64,000 nt of DNA from Clostridiales bacterium (GTDB lineage Bacteria > Bacillota > Clostridia > Peptostreptococcales > Anaerovoracaceae): the NCBI GenBank assembly GCA_015243575.1, contig CP042469.1:1950929-2014928 (forward strand), in the 5' to 3' direction. Below, piece after piece: positions 34,520 through 42,678 of this stretch. Position numbers and translations under genes: made by a program. The notes beneath the pieces were generated by a model that saw only the letters and a list, made by a program, of their open reading frames with translations, ran no database searches and was not told the origin of the DNA. Within the stretch, counting starts at the first letter, position 1; each line of letters opens with the position of its first letter.

Positions 34520-35290
34520 CTATTTCTCCTCTTTGCCAGGCAGAGCCAAGTCCTTAATCACTTCTCCCGCAAGGATCAAACCCGCTACAGAAGGTACAAA
34601 TGCAACACTGCCGGGAACCTGTCTCCGGATCGTGCATTTTCTTGCCGTGTCAGGCGGACAAATACAATGGTTTTTACAACTGTTGCTTTCATCTTCAATT
34701 GGAGTAAGGGGCGGCTCCTTTGAATAGACTACTTTCAAATGTTTAATTCCTCTCCTTCGCAGTTCCGTGCGCATTACTTTTGCAAGCGGACACATAGAAG
34801 TCTTCGAGAGATCTGCAACTTCCAATTTTGTGGGGTCCAGCTTATTTCCTGCACCCATACAACTGATAATCGGTACTCCCAACTCCATAGCTTTCTGGAT
34901 CAGAACCAGTTTCGACGAAACGGTATCGATTGCATCTATAATATAGTCATACACACTAAGATCGTAATCATCCACGTTATCAGCACCATAAAATGTCTCA
35001 TGAGCTTCAACCTGAGCCTTGGGATTAATCTCAAGAATACGCTCTTTCATGACCTCGACCTTCTTCTTTCCAACTGTCTTCCTGGTCGCGATGAGCTGCC
35101 TATTGATGTTGGTAAGACAGACTTTGTCATCGTCAAAAAGATCTATAGCGCCGATGCCGCTTCTCACCAAGGCTTCCGCAGCAAATGTACCTACACCGCC
35201 AACACCGAATACAGCAATTCGTGCATTCTGCAGTCGATCCATCCCCTCCGCTCCTAAGAGCAGCTCTGTTCTTGAAAATTCATTTAACAA
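34520..35290 (-). CDS. tcdA: tRNA threonylcarbamoyladenosine dehydratase (TcdA/CsdL, ThiF family)
   Basis: 256 residues. An E1-like enzyme that uses ATP to cyclise t6A37 of tRNA to ct6A. GVGGVGTFAAEAL is the ATP loop, followed by DDDKVCLTNINRQ and the conserved DAIDTVSSK. MGAGNKLDPTK and the late Cys-rich stretch NSCKNHCICPP fit TcdA rather than MoeB or ThiF. The start is TTG 35290 after AAGGAGG and a T-rich spacer. A long hairpin lies in its leader. Confidence 0.88.
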   Translation of the reverse strand: MLNEFSRTELLLGAEGMDRLQNARIAVFGVGGVGTFAAEALVRSGIGAIDLFDDDKVCLTNINRQLIATRKTVGKKKVEVMKERILEINPKAQVEAHETFYGADNVDDYDLSVYDYIIDAIDTVSSKLVLIQKAMELGVPIISCMGAGNKLDPTKLEVADLSKTSMCPLAKVMRTELRRRGIKHLKVVYSKEPPLTPIEDESNSCKNHCICPPDTARKCTIRRQVPGSVAFVPSVAGLILAGEVIKDLALPGKEEK

Positions 35291-35315
35291 AAAAAATCCT
35301 CCTTCTTTTGCACTA

Positions 35316-35347
35316 CAACATCCACTTCGTTGCCGAAGTGGATGTTG
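35316..35347 (-). other. 14-bp perfect hairpin upstream of tcdA
   Basis: Arms CAACATCCACTTCG and CGAAGTGGATGTTG enclose a 4-nt loop (TTGC). No T run follows on either strand, and the tcdA ribosome site begins about 15 bases after it. It may be an mRNA stabiliser or regulatory fold. Confidence 0.6.
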
Positions 35348-35534
35348 ATTATTATTAGATTAAGGAGCAGATAATGAAATTATTCTATTTTTATTTTCTA
35401 CGCCAACTGCAATTATAACCCATCTTTCATAAAATTTCGAGTCATAATATTTGTATCTGTTTTATTTCCATCTACCGCAGCATTGGATTACCCATACTGC
35501 AGTTGTTTGACTTGTATCACACATGTATCAGGCT

Positions 35535-36467
35535 TTACTCGCTAAACAATGGAGTTGAGAGATATCGCTCTCCTGTGTCAGGCAGAATAACTACAATAGT
35601 TTTTCCAGCATTCTCCGGTCTCTTTGCAACCTCTGTCGCTGCATAAACTGCTGCGCCAGAGGAGATACCTACAAGCAGCCCTTCTGTCTTAGACAGAATT
35701 CTTCCGGTTTCGAAAGCGGCTTCATTTTCCACAGTGATGATTTCATCATATATAGACGTATTCAGCACATCAGGTACAAAGCCAGCGCCGATCCCTTGAA
35801 TCTTGTGGGGTCCCGGTGTTCCTTTTGAAAGGACCGGTGACGCAGCAGGCTCAACAGCGATGATCTTGACATTGGGATTCTTTGATTTCAAATATTCCCC
35901 AGCACCAGTAATCGTACCACCGGTACCGATTCCAGCAACAAAGATATCTACCTGACCATCAGTGTCCTCCCAGATTTCAGGGCCCGTGGTTGCCTTATGA
36001 ACCGCTGGGTTCGCAGGATTGACAAATTGTCCGGGAATAACGGAATTCGGTGTTACTTCCGCTAATTCTTTCGCCTTCTCAATGGCGCCCTTCATGCCCT
36101 TAGCACCTTCGGTAAGAACCAATTCTGCGCCATACGCTTTCAAAAGGTTTCTTCGTTCAATGCTCATCGTTTCAGGCATGGTTAATATGGTTTTATATCC
36201 TCTGGCAGCAGCCACTGATGCCAGACCGATTCCTGTGTTTCCACTGGTGGGCTCTATAATAGTAGCCCCCTCTTTGATCAGCCCATTTGCTTCGGCGTCA
36301 TCAATCATCGCTTTCGCGATTCTATCTTTCACACTGCCTGCAGGATTAAAATATTCTAGCTTCGCGACTACTTTCGCGCCTAATCCGACTTTCTGTTCGT
36401 AGTTGGTAAGCTCCAATAACGGTGTTCTTCCAATCAAATCGGTTAAACTCTTATAAATCTTTGCCAT
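35535..36467 (-). CDS. cysK: Cysteine synthase (O-acetylserine sulfhydrylase)
   Basis: 310 residues from ATG 36467 (GGAG seven bases upstream). PLP-dependent final step of cysteine synthesis. PLP Lys lies in [12 protein letters not shown], the substrate loop is [11 protein letters not shown], and phosphate binding is [10 protein letters not shown]. It is divergent from patB across a short region holding both promoters and a duplicated element, so the pair is probably coregulated in sulfur metabolism. Confidence 0.95.
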   Translation of the reverse strand: MAKIYKSLTDLIGRTPLLELTNYEQKVGLGAKVVAKLEYFNPAGSVKDRIAKAMIDDAEANGLIKEGATIIEPTSGNTGIGLASVAAARGYKTILTMPETMSIERRNLLKAYGAELVLTEGAKGMKGAIEKAKELAEVTPNSVIPGQFVNPANPAVHKATTGPEIWEDTDGQVDIFVAGIGTGGTITGAGEYLKSKNPNVKIIAVEPAASPVLSKGTPGPHKIQGIGAGFVPDVLNTSIYDEIITVENEAAFETGRILSKTEGLLVGISSGAAVYAATEVAKRPENAGKTIVVILPDTGERYLSTPLFSE

Positions 36468-36483
36468 ATCCAAACTCCTTTTC

Positions 36484-36527
36484 TTATTTAATATTTCATA
36501 CTATTCATACCGTTTCTATATGATTAT
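36484..36527. repeat. Duplicated element in cysK-patB promoter region, copy 1
   Basis: It contains TTATTT, TTTCATACT and TTTCTATATGATTAT in order, matching copy 2 at 36572-36609 apart from a ~7-9 base difference in the middle. It lies just downstream of the predicted cysK start point, where a repressor would act. Confidence 0.65.
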
Positions 36528-36538
36528 CTTGTAGTTTC

Positions 36539-36567
36539 ATTATAGCTGCATTTTTTTCCTTTGTCAA
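36539..36567 (-). promoter_or_regulatory. Sigma-A promoter of cysK
   Basis: TTGACA (36562-36567), 17 bases, TATAAT (36539-36544) on the minus strand: a perfect consensus. The predicted start is near 36532. Confidence 0.85.
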
Positions 36568-36571
36568 TAAG

Positions 36572-36609
36572 TTATTTGAAATTATTTCATACTTTTTCTA
36601 TATGATTAT
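36572..36609. repeat. Duplicated element in cysK-patB promoter region, copy 2
   Basis: It shares TTATTT, TTTCATACT and the 15-mer TTTCTATATGATTAT with copy 1. It ends 9 bases before the patB -35 box, an activator-like position. Confidence 0.65.
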
Positions 36610-36618
36610 GGTAATATA

Positions 36619-36647
36619 TTGACTTTTCCGAAAAAAATAAGTATTAT
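36619..36647 (+). promoter_or_regulatory. Sigma-A promoter of patB
   Basis: TTGACT (36619-36624), 17 bases, TATTAT (36642-36647). The predicted start near 36654 gives a leader of about 30 nt. Confidence 0.75.
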
Positions 36648-36684
36648 AAGAAGAAATGAAACCGTTAGAAATGGAGTTACGACA

Positions 36685-37860
36685 ATGACATACGATTTTG
36701 ATGAGATAATAGAAAGAAAAGGAACGAACTGTATTAAATATGACTTCGCCTGCGAACGAGGAAAGCCGGAAGGGCTCCTTCCCTTGTGGGTGGCCGATAT
36801 GGATTTTCGCACTCCTCCAGAAGTGGTAGAAGCGCTGGCAAAAGCAAGTCAGCACGGAATATTCGGTTATTCTGAAGTAAAACTCCCGTACTTTGAAGCT
36901 GTTCATAACTGGCTGACCGAGCATATTGGCTGGGAAACAGAAGAGGGCTGGCTGGTGAAAACCCCGGGGGTGGTCTTTGCAATCAGCACAGCAATTCGAG
37001 CGCTTACAGAAACCGGCGACAGTATCTTAATCCAACGGCCGGTATACTACCCCTTTACCCATGTAATTTTAGATAATGACAGAAAGCTAGTGAACAATCC
37101 CCTTGTATATGAAAATGGACGGTACGAAATTGACTTCGAGGATTTTGAATCAAAGATCAAAGAGAATGATGTAAAGCTTTTCGTCCTCTGTAATCCTCAT
37201 AATCCTGTAGGAAGAGTATGGACAAAGGAAGAGTTGATCCGCATGGGAGAAATCTGTGTCCGCCATCAGGTAACGGTTGTTTCCGATGAAATCCATGCCG
37301 ATTTCATTTATCCGGGCCATCAGCACCTTGTGTTCTCTTCTTTAAAACCGGAATTTGCCGACCTTACCATCACCTGCACCGCTCCAAGTAAAACCTTTAA
37401 TTTGGCAGGACTGCAAGTCTCCAACATCTTTATTTCCAACAAAGGACTCAGACGTGAGTTCCGCAAAGAAATTGGTCGAACTGGTTACGGTCAGTTGAAC
37501 ACCATGGGCCTTATTGCCTGTCAGGCTGCATATGAGAAGGGAGCTCTGTGGCTTCAGGAGCTAAAAGAATATTTGATCGGCAACCTCTCTTTTATCCGGG
37601 AATTTCTGAACAGAGAATTGCCGGAAGTCGTTTTGGTGGAACCGGAAGGAACTTATCTTGTATGGCTTGATTTTCAAAAGCTTGGTTTAACCGAAAAAGA
37701 ACTTGAACATCTGATTGTGGACAAGGCCAAACTATGGCTGGATGAAGGTACTATGTTCGGACCGGAAGGGGATGGTTTTCAGCGTTTTAACATCGCATGT
37801 CCAAGGGCAACACTTGAGGCAGCTTTCCATCAGCTCAAGAATGCGATTCGCAATGAATGA
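36685..37860 (+). CDS. patB: Cystathionine beta-lyase, MalY/PatB family
   Basis: 391 residues from ATG 36685 (GGAG eight bases upstream; a longer frame to 36619 would overlap the promoter). A PLP enzyme of aminotransferase fold type I that cleaves C-S bonds of cystathionine or cysteine. Markers are PLWVADMDFRTPPEV, CNPHNPVGRVW, VSDEIHADF and the PLP lysine in TAPSKTFNLAGLQ. Divergent from cysK. It could interconvert cysteine and homocysteine or act as a cysteine desulfhydrase. Confidence 0.92.
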   Translation: MTYDFDEIIERKGTNCIKYDFACERGKPEGLLPLWVADMDFRTPPEVVEALAKASQHGIFGYSEVKLPYFEAVHNWLTEHIGWETEEGWLVKTPGVVFAISTAIRALTETGDSILIQRPVYYPFTHVILDNDRKLVNNPLVYENGRYEIDFEDFESKIKENDVKLFVLCNPHNPVGRVWTKEELIRMGEICVRHQVTVVSDEIHADFIYPGHQHLVFSSLKPEFADLTITCTAPSKTFNLAGLQVSNIFISNKGLRREFRKEIGRTGYGQLNTMGLIACQAAYEKGALWLQELKEYLIGNLSFIREFLNRELPEVVLVEPEGTYLVWLDFQKLGLTEKELEHLIVDKAKLWLDEGTMFGPEGDGFQRFNIACPRATLEAAFHQLKNAIRNE

Positions 37861-37900
37861 ACGCGAAGGACGCGTCACTGACAGCTTTAAGATAAAATCG

Positions 37901-37932
37901 AGGCAGGCATTTCAATAAAATGCCTGCCTTTT
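37901..37932 (+). terminator. Terminator of patB
   Basis: Perfect 12-bp stem (AGGCAGGCATTT / AAATGCCTGCCT) with a 5-nt loop and a following T run; it lies between the convergent patB and monooxygenase genes. Confidence 0.85.
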
Positions 37933-37962
37933 CATATTTGGATATATCATTTTGGCTCCGCC

Positions 37963-38250
37963 TTAAAAAGCCTGTTTGTAAAGCCTCATTGCCTTGCTCT
38001 CCACCAGTGATTCAAACTGAGGAACAATTTCCTTGAAATGATCTGCAGCAATGTGCTTTTCCAGAGCCTCCATGCTCTCCCATTCTTCAAGGAAGGTCAA
38101 AACGGAAGGGTCTTCAAAATCCTGATACAGATCATAATGAATGCACCCCTCATCTTTTGTATTGGTTGCCTCTCTCAGTTTTGCTGCAAGAGCAAGAAAT
38201 TCTTCGATTTTATCCTGCTTGATCTTATTTTCCGCTACTACCTTAATCAT
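37963..38250 (-). CDS. Putative quinol/antibiotic-biosynthesis-type monooxygenase (ABM domain)
   Basis: 95 residues forming one dimeric alpha-beta barrel (ABM) domain. Typical positions are the HYDLYQDFEDPSVLTFLEEWES stretch (first half HYDLYQDFED, second EEWES) and LEKHIAADHFKE. YgiN-like proteins of this size oxidise quinols or act as stress proteins; some bind haem. Substrate cannot be told from sequence. A 34-bp perfect palindrome lies 52 bp upstream and may be its operator. Confidence 0.78.
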   Translation of the reverse strand: MIKVVAENKIKQDKIEEFLALAAKLREATNTKDEGCIHYDLYQDFEDPSVLTFLEEWESMEALEKHIAADHFKEIVPQFESLVESKAMRLYKQAF

Positions 38251-38301
38251 TTGTTGATCACACCTTTCCTTTATTTTACATAGTCAGATTTTTGTGTTTT
38301 T

Positions 38302-38335
38302 GATACCATCAAAAATTATAATTTTTGATGGTATC
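38302..38335. repeat. 34-bp perfect palindrome
   Basis: GATACCATCAAAAATTA joined directly to its reverse complement, without a spacer and without a flanking T run. It lies between the deacetylase 3' end and the monooxygenase promoter side. The centre contains TATAAT on both strands. Likely a dimeric regulator site or cruciform-prone element. Confidence 0.75.
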
Positions 38336-38401
38336 GGCCATCTGGAGTTTTCGGTCCTGCTTGCTTGTAAAACCAAATTTCTCACTGGGCACTGAATCCG
38401 C

Positions 38402-38439
38402 ATAATAATCGTCAGCCACAAGGTTTCTGCGATTATTAT
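38402..38439. repeat. Inverted repeat near the deacetylase 3' end
   Basis: 10-bp arms ATAATAATCG and CGATTATTAT with an 18-nt loop, 26 bases past the deacetylase stop. It may act as a weak terminator for that gene. Confidence 0.5.
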
Positions 38440-38464
38440 ACCATAGCACAAATCGGCACGATTA

Positions 38465-39220
38465 TCAATTGGCTACCTGTTTTCCCGCATGGTCGATATG
38501 ATAATTCTCTTTCATGATCAACTGGCTGATGGGTACGATGGTATATCCATCCTCCTTAAGTTTAGAAAGAATTGCAGGGAGGTAGTTCTCCACATATTGG
38601 GCATTGTTGTGAAACAACACAATAGACCCCGGCTTTACATTTCTCGTTACTCTCTCTACGATCTGATCCGCTGTGATGTCCTTCCAGTCTAAGCTATCAA
38701 CATCCCACTGAATCACCTGATAGCCGTTGGCTTCACAGGTTTCCACCAAGCTGTTGCTGTATGCTCCAAAGGGCGGACGAAATACCGTGGGCTTCACTCC
38801 GGTGATCTGCACAATGGCATCCTCCGCACCCTTTAGTTCTCTGGTAATATCCTCCTCTGAGAGCTTTGACATGTTGGGGTGGGTGGAAGAGTGATTCCCA
38901 ATCTCATGACCTCTACTGTAAATTTCCTTAACATCATCAGGAAATTTTGTTGCCCAGAATTCAACCATGAAGAATGTTGTTTTCACATCATACTGATCCA
39001 AAATATCTAGGATTGGCTTGGTATGCTCATTACCCCAGGCACAATCAAAACTAATAGCAATTTTTTTCTCCTGGGTATCAACTGAATAGATCGGAAGCTG
39101 CCGTTCCTCTCCGAATGCGGCCTTTAATCCGAAGCCATAGAGTCCGGCCGTTACGACAATGGCCGCGACAGCCAAAACAGCCGTTACCTGAAATAGGAGC
39201 CGGCTCCATTTCTTTTTCAT
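38465..39220 (-). CDS. Membrane-anchored polysaccharide deacetylase (CE4), sporulation PdaA/PdaB-like
   Basis: 251 residues from ATG 39220 (GGAGGT upstream; a longer frame to 39340 is unsupported). A basic start and one N-terminal membrane helix (about residues 8-30) tether a NodB/CE4 domain. Its five motifs are ISFDCAWG (variant of TFDDG), GHEIGNHSSTHP, RPPFGAYS, WDVDSLDW and ILFHNN near the end. It probably deacetylates peptidoglycan or spore cortex precursors. The closest resemblance I recall is the PdaB-type sporulation subfamily; this is a moderate-confidence call. Confidence 0.8.
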   Translation of the reverse strand: MKKKWSRLLFQVTAVLAVAAIVVTAGLYGFGLKAAFGEERQLPIYSVDTQEKKIAISFDCAWGNEHTKPILDILDQYDVKTTFFMVEFWATKFPDDVKEIYSRGHEIGNHSSTHPNMSKLSEEDITRELKGAEDAIVQITGVKPTVFRPPFGAYSNSLVETCEANGYQVIQWDVDSLDWKDITADQIVERVTRNVKPGSIVLFHNNAQYVENYLPAILSKLKEDGYTIVPISQLIMKENYHIDHAGKQVAN

Positions 39221-39452
39221 CTTATACCTCCATGCAGCAAATACCTTTTTCAAATATATCGATCTCATAATTTGAAAACAGTATAAGCAATTCCTTTTTC
39301 TTTTGCTACAGTTTATTCCGCCTACCGGCCTGCCATGCATGTTTTAGCCCATCTCTCTTGACAGTGTTTTTCATCCAAACTATAATCAAATTATATGTAA
39401 TCGACGACACATGTTCCATTTTCATAGTTTCAGCATAAGAAAGGATAGAACG

Positions 39453-40487
39453 GTGCACCCCATGAGGAAAGTTTATTCCGATATTCTTACAAAGATCAAA
39501 CAGGGACAGCCTGCCGCTATAATGACCACCTTGCCAAAGGATGGAGGCAAGGCAGAGAAAAAAATATTCACCAATCAAGAAGATGTCCCTGCTTCCTATA
39601 AAGATATTCTTGCATCAGGAAAACCGACAGTTATCCGTGAAGCAGGCAGTGATATTTTTATTGAGCCAGTCCAACCGAAGGATCGATTAATCATTTTGGG
39701 CGGTGGTCACATCGCAATGCCGCTTGTAAAATTTGCTTCAGAGATCGGCTTTTCCGTAACGATTTGCGACGACCGGCCTGCTTTTGCAAATGAAGGGCGT
39801 TTTCCTCAGGCAGAACGAGTCATCTGCGAAACCTTTGATGACTGTTTTGATAAGCTGGAGGTATCAGAGTTCGATTATGTGGTAATCATCACCAGAGGTC
39901 ATCGTCACGACACCTTATGTCTGCGAAAGCTCCTGAGCCTTCCTGAGACGTTCTATCTGGGAATGATCGGTTCCAAACGCCGTGTGGAGGGAGTAAAGGA
40001 AATGCTCATCGAGGAAGGGTTTGATCAGGATCGCATACAGCGTATTTTCACACCCATAGGTCTCAGCATTGGTGCTGTCACACCCGAAGAGATTTCCATA
40101 TCAATCCTTGCTCAAATTATAAAAGAAAAACGCCTAGGCAGGCCGGATCACCGCCCTGTTCAGTGCTCAGACCTCGATCCTGAGGTCATCAAGGCTCTTG
40201 CGGGTCAAACATCCGCATCTTGTTCCGTGGTAACGGTTATGTCTTCCAAAGGCTCGGTTCCCCGTGGACCGGGCGCAAAGATGATTGTATTTCCTGACAG
40301 AACCATCATCGGAAGCATCGGCGGCGGATGCAGCGAATCAGACGTGATTTGGGACGCAATGAATATCATCGGGACAGGTCGGCATTTGATCAAGAATATC
40401 GATCTGACTGGAGATGTAGCCGAAAGTGAAGGAATGGTCTGCGGCGGCATCATGGAAGTTTTGGTAGAAGACTATACCCAACTTTGA
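39453..40487 (+). CDS. XdhC/CoxI-family protein with C-terminal CoxI domain
   Basis: 344 residues from GTG 39453 (AAGGA seven bases upstream; ATG 39462 is the alternative). Domain order is unusual: a short degenerate N-terminal part, a Rossmann domain (LIILGGGHIAMPLVKF; GMIGSKRRV), then a CoxI domain at the C-terminus (GSVPRGPGAKM; IGSIGGGCSE). XdhC proteins insert or sulfurate the molybdenum cofactor of xanthine dehydrogenase-type enzymes. No molybdoenzyme gene is nearby. The stop codon lies inside a partial palindrome. Confidence 0.82.
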   Translation: MHPMRKVYSDILTKIKQGQPAAIMTTLPKDGGKAEKKIFTNQEDVPASYKDILASGKPTVIREAGSDIFIEPVQPKDRLIILGGGHIAMPLVKFASEIGFSVTICDDRPAFANEGRFPQAERVICETFDDCFDKLEVSEFDYVVIITRGHRHDTLCLRKLLSLPETFYLGMIGSKRRVEGVKEMLIEEGFDQDRIQRIFTPIGLSIGAVTPEEISISILAQIIKEKRLGRPDHRPVQCSDLDPEVIKALAGQTSASCSVVTVMSSKGSVPRGPGAKMIVFPDRTIIGSIGGGCSESDVIWDAMNIIGTGRHLIKNIDLTGDVAESEGMVCGGIMEVLVEDYTQL

Positions 40488-40511
40488 CAAAGCAGGTATC
40501 ATAGATGAAAT

Positions 40512-40537
40512 AGTTTGGGCCAGTCATTACCCAAACT
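40512..40537 (+). terminator. Possible weak terminator after the XdhC gene
   Basis: An 8-bp stem (AGTTTGGG / CCCAAACT) with a 10-nt loop is followed by only TTC; it lies 25 bases past the stop and 40 bases before the HD gene. It could also be a leader hairpin of the HD gene. Confidence 0.4.
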
Positions 40538-40576
40538 TTCAACAGGTCAGCATACGATCAGAAAGGAAGGAAGAAA

Positions 40577-41137
40577 ATGATAACAAGAGAAGAAGCATGG
40601 GCTCTTTTGAACGAATATAATAAAGACCCATTCCATTTAAAACATGCCCTGATTGTTGAAGGCACTATGAAGTACTTCGCAAAACACCTGGGCTATGAAG
40701 AAGAAGCAGAATTTTGGGGGATTGTCGGCCTTCTCCATGATCTTGATTTCGGGATGTATCCAGATCAGCACTGCATCAAGCAGGAAGAGATCATGCGGGA
40801 ACGAGGTATTGATGAACGAATCATTCATGCCACTGTGAGTCATGGATATGGACTTACCGTAGACGTGAAACCGGAACACGAGATGGAAAAAGTACTCTAT
40901 GCAACGGATGAACTCACCGGACTCATCGGTGCCGTGGCTCTGATGCGCCCTTCCAAAAGCGTGTCTGATCTTGAACTGAAATCGGTAAAGAAGAAATATA
41001 AGACTTTAAATTTTGCTGCAGGCTGCTCAAGAGAAGTCATCGAAAATGGCGCTGCCATGCTGGGCTGGGAGCTTGACCATCTGATCCAAGAGACGATTTT
41101 AGCGATGCGAACCTGTGAAGATTCGGCAGATCTATAG
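40577..41137 (+). CDS. HD-domain phosphohydrolase, unknown substrate
   Basis: 186 residues with the HD metal motifs: HALIVEGTM (first His), GLLHDLDFG (HD pair), HATVSHG and a later YATDELTG Asp. This small stand-alone form resembles predicted HDIG hydrolases acting on nucleotides. Ribosome site AAGGAAGG precedes the ATG. It is the last gene of the + strand pair and ends 98 nt before a strong hairpin shared with larE. Confidence 0.8.
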   Translation: MITREEAWALLNEYNKDPFHLKHALIVEGTMKYFAKHLGYEEEAEFWGIVGLLHDLDFGMYPDQHCIKQEEIMRERGIDERIIHATVSHGYGLTVDVKPEHEMEKVLYATDELTGLIGAVALMRPSKSVSDLELKSVKKKYKTLNFAAGCSREVIENGAAMLGWELDHLIQETILAMRTCEDSADL

Positions 41138-41234
41138 CAGACTCGCATCGCTCAAATTAAAATCACTTAGTTCTATTGTGCAAGTTGAAACAGGATACCA
41201 AAGGAATCGATAAAAAAGCAAAATAAAAGTTTGA

Positions 41235-41284
41235 AAGGGCATGTACGCTTGACGAGTTGCAATTCGTCAAACGTACATGCCCTT
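41235..41284. terminator. Large bidirectional terminator between HD gene and larE
   Basis: Outer 13-bp arms (AAGGGCATGTACG / CGTACATGCCCTT) and an inner TTGACGA...TCGTCAA stem make a 50-nt hairpin that closes the long minus-strand operon ending with larE, 16 bases past its stop. Confidence 0.8.
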
Positions 41285-41300
41285 ATATTTTCATCACGCA

Positions 41301-42107
41301 TTACAGGGTTTCGTTCATACTTCCGGTACGATATCCTCCCAGATCCAAAGAGATATAGGTAAATCCGATCTCCTTGAAGCGTTGATTGATCTGATTTCTG
41401 ATCTCACCATCCAGAATCTTGCCAAACTGATCTTCCGTGATCTCAATTCTGGCAAGGGTACCGTGATGACGGACTCTCACTTGACGAAAACCGAGATCAA
41501 GCAGCAGTTGTTCCGCCTCGTCCACCATTTTCAGCTTTTCAGGAGAAATAGTCTCTCCATAAGGAAACCGTGACGACAAACAGGCAAAAGACTGTTTTTC
41601 CCATGTGGGAAGATCCAGCTCCTTCGACAGCTGCCGGATTTCGTCCTTGGAAAGCTCTGCATACCGCAGCGGACTCTTGACACCAAGTTCCTGAACGGCT
41701 GTCAACCCCGGTCTGTAATCCCCATTGTCGTCCATGTTGGAGCCTTCTACTACTTCTTTTATCCCGTTCTCTTCTGCAATACCCTGCATCTTGGAAAAGA
41801 GCTCGTGCTTGCAAAGATAGCAGCGATTGACCGGATTCTGTGAGAACCCATCAATATCAAGTTCCTCAGAATCCACAATCAAATGTTTGATTCCATTTGC
41901 AGCAGTAAAGGCTTCCGCTTCCTTCAGCTCCCTCTCCGGAAAGCTGCAAGATCTTGCTGTGACCGCAACGGCGTTATCTCCCAGCACATCATGGGCAACC
42001 TTCAGTAGAAAGGTAGAATCCACCCCGCTGGAAAAAGCAACTGCTACACTTCCAAGGCTTTTAAGATAATCCTGTAATAGATTGTATTTCTCTTGTAAAT
42101 TTTTCAT
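41301..42107 (-). CDS. larE: Sulfur transferase LarE for nickel-pincer nucleotide cofactor
   Basis: 268 residues from ATG 42107 (AGAGGG upstream). LarE adenylates the carboxylates of pyridinium dicarboxylate mononucleotide and adds sulfur. The PP-loop is FSSGVDST near residue 26. Three cysteines stand out: C96 and C99 in CYLC, and C176 in FACLSSR. Enzymes with only the last one sacrifice its sulfur; forms with all three are thought to hold a [4Fe-4S] cluster instead. It is the last gene of an operon that begins with nickel transport, larB and larC, separated from them by valS, folC and coaBC. Confidence 0.92.
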   Translation of the reverse strand: MKNLQEKYNLLQDYLKSLGSVAVAFSSGVDSTFLLKVAHDVLGDNAVAVTARSCSFPERELKEAEAFTAANGIKHLIVDSEELDIDGFSQNPVNRCYLCKHELFSKMQGIAEENGIKEVVEGSNMDDNGDYRPGLTAVQELGVKSPLRYAELSKDEIRQLSKELDLPTWEKQSFACLSSRFPYGETISPEKLKMVDEAEQLLLDLGFRQVRVRHHGTLARIEITEDQFGKILDGEIRNQINQRFKEIGFTYISLDLGGYRTGSMNETL

Positions 42108-42126
42108 TGTATCCCTCTTGTTTCCG

Positions 42127-42678
42127 TTATTTTTCCCCAAGACCCTCCAGATAAGCCTCAGCGGTGCTTACAATCAAGTCCACATCTGCCAAAGCCCCTT
42201 TTCCTGTATCTCCGCAGGCCAGATGACTGTTCTTGGGTTCCACAAAACGATATCCCAACTCCGCCAGATATTTGATATTCTTCTGGACGGTTGGGTTCTC
42301 GTACATATTCGTGTTCATTGCAGGGCAGACGAAAACCGGAGCATGTTCAAGGGCCATGATGACAGTTGTCACCATGTCATCTGCAATTCCGCCTGCTATT
42401 TTTCCGATGACATTGGCTGTAGCAGGTGCCACAAGGCAGAGATCTGCCTTCTTTGCCAGCGAGATATGCTCCACCCGGCTGGGTTCATAGTCAGCAAACA
42501 TATCAGTGTGAACTTTGTTTTTTGTTAACGTCTGAAAGGTAAGGGGTGTAACAAACCGCAATGCACTGTCGGTCATAATTACTTCAACGTTGTATCCGTC
42601 CTTTGTCAGCCGGTTGGCAATCTCTGCAGCCTTATAGACCGCGATACTTCCGGTCACGCACAATAGTACATTTTTCAT
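42127..42678 (-). CDS. coaC: Phosphopantothenoylcysteine decarboxylase (stand-alone CoaC)
   Basis: 183 residues. A flavoprotein of the HFCD family that decarboxylates PPC to phosphopantetheine for coenzyme A. Motifs are VTGSIAVYKA (FMN phosphate loop), the active His in VEHISLA, APATANVIGKIAGGIADD, and the PAMNTNMYENP substrate clamp (PxMNxxMW type). In most bacteria CoaB and CoaC are fused; here they are separate genes overlapping by 4 nt. Confidence 0.94.
   Translation of the reverse strand: MKNVLLCVTGSIAVYKAAEIANRLTKDGYNVEVIMTDSALRFVTPLTFQTLTKNKVHTDMFADYEPSRVEHISLAKKADLCLVAPATANVIGKIAGGIADDMVTTVIMALEHAPVFVCPAMNTNMYENPTVQKNIKYLAELGYRFVEPKNSHLACGDTGKGALADVDLIVSTAEAYLEGLGEK

Noticed and set aside
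35316-35347. Rho-independent terminator of cysK
   Set aside because: The hairpin is strong but there is no T run on the minus strand, and the tcdA ribosome site follows almost at once.
36685-37860. PatB as the missing LegC aminotransferase
   Set aside because: It has MalY/PatB lyase motifs, lies 15 kb away and is divergent from cysK. LegC belongs to the DegT family.
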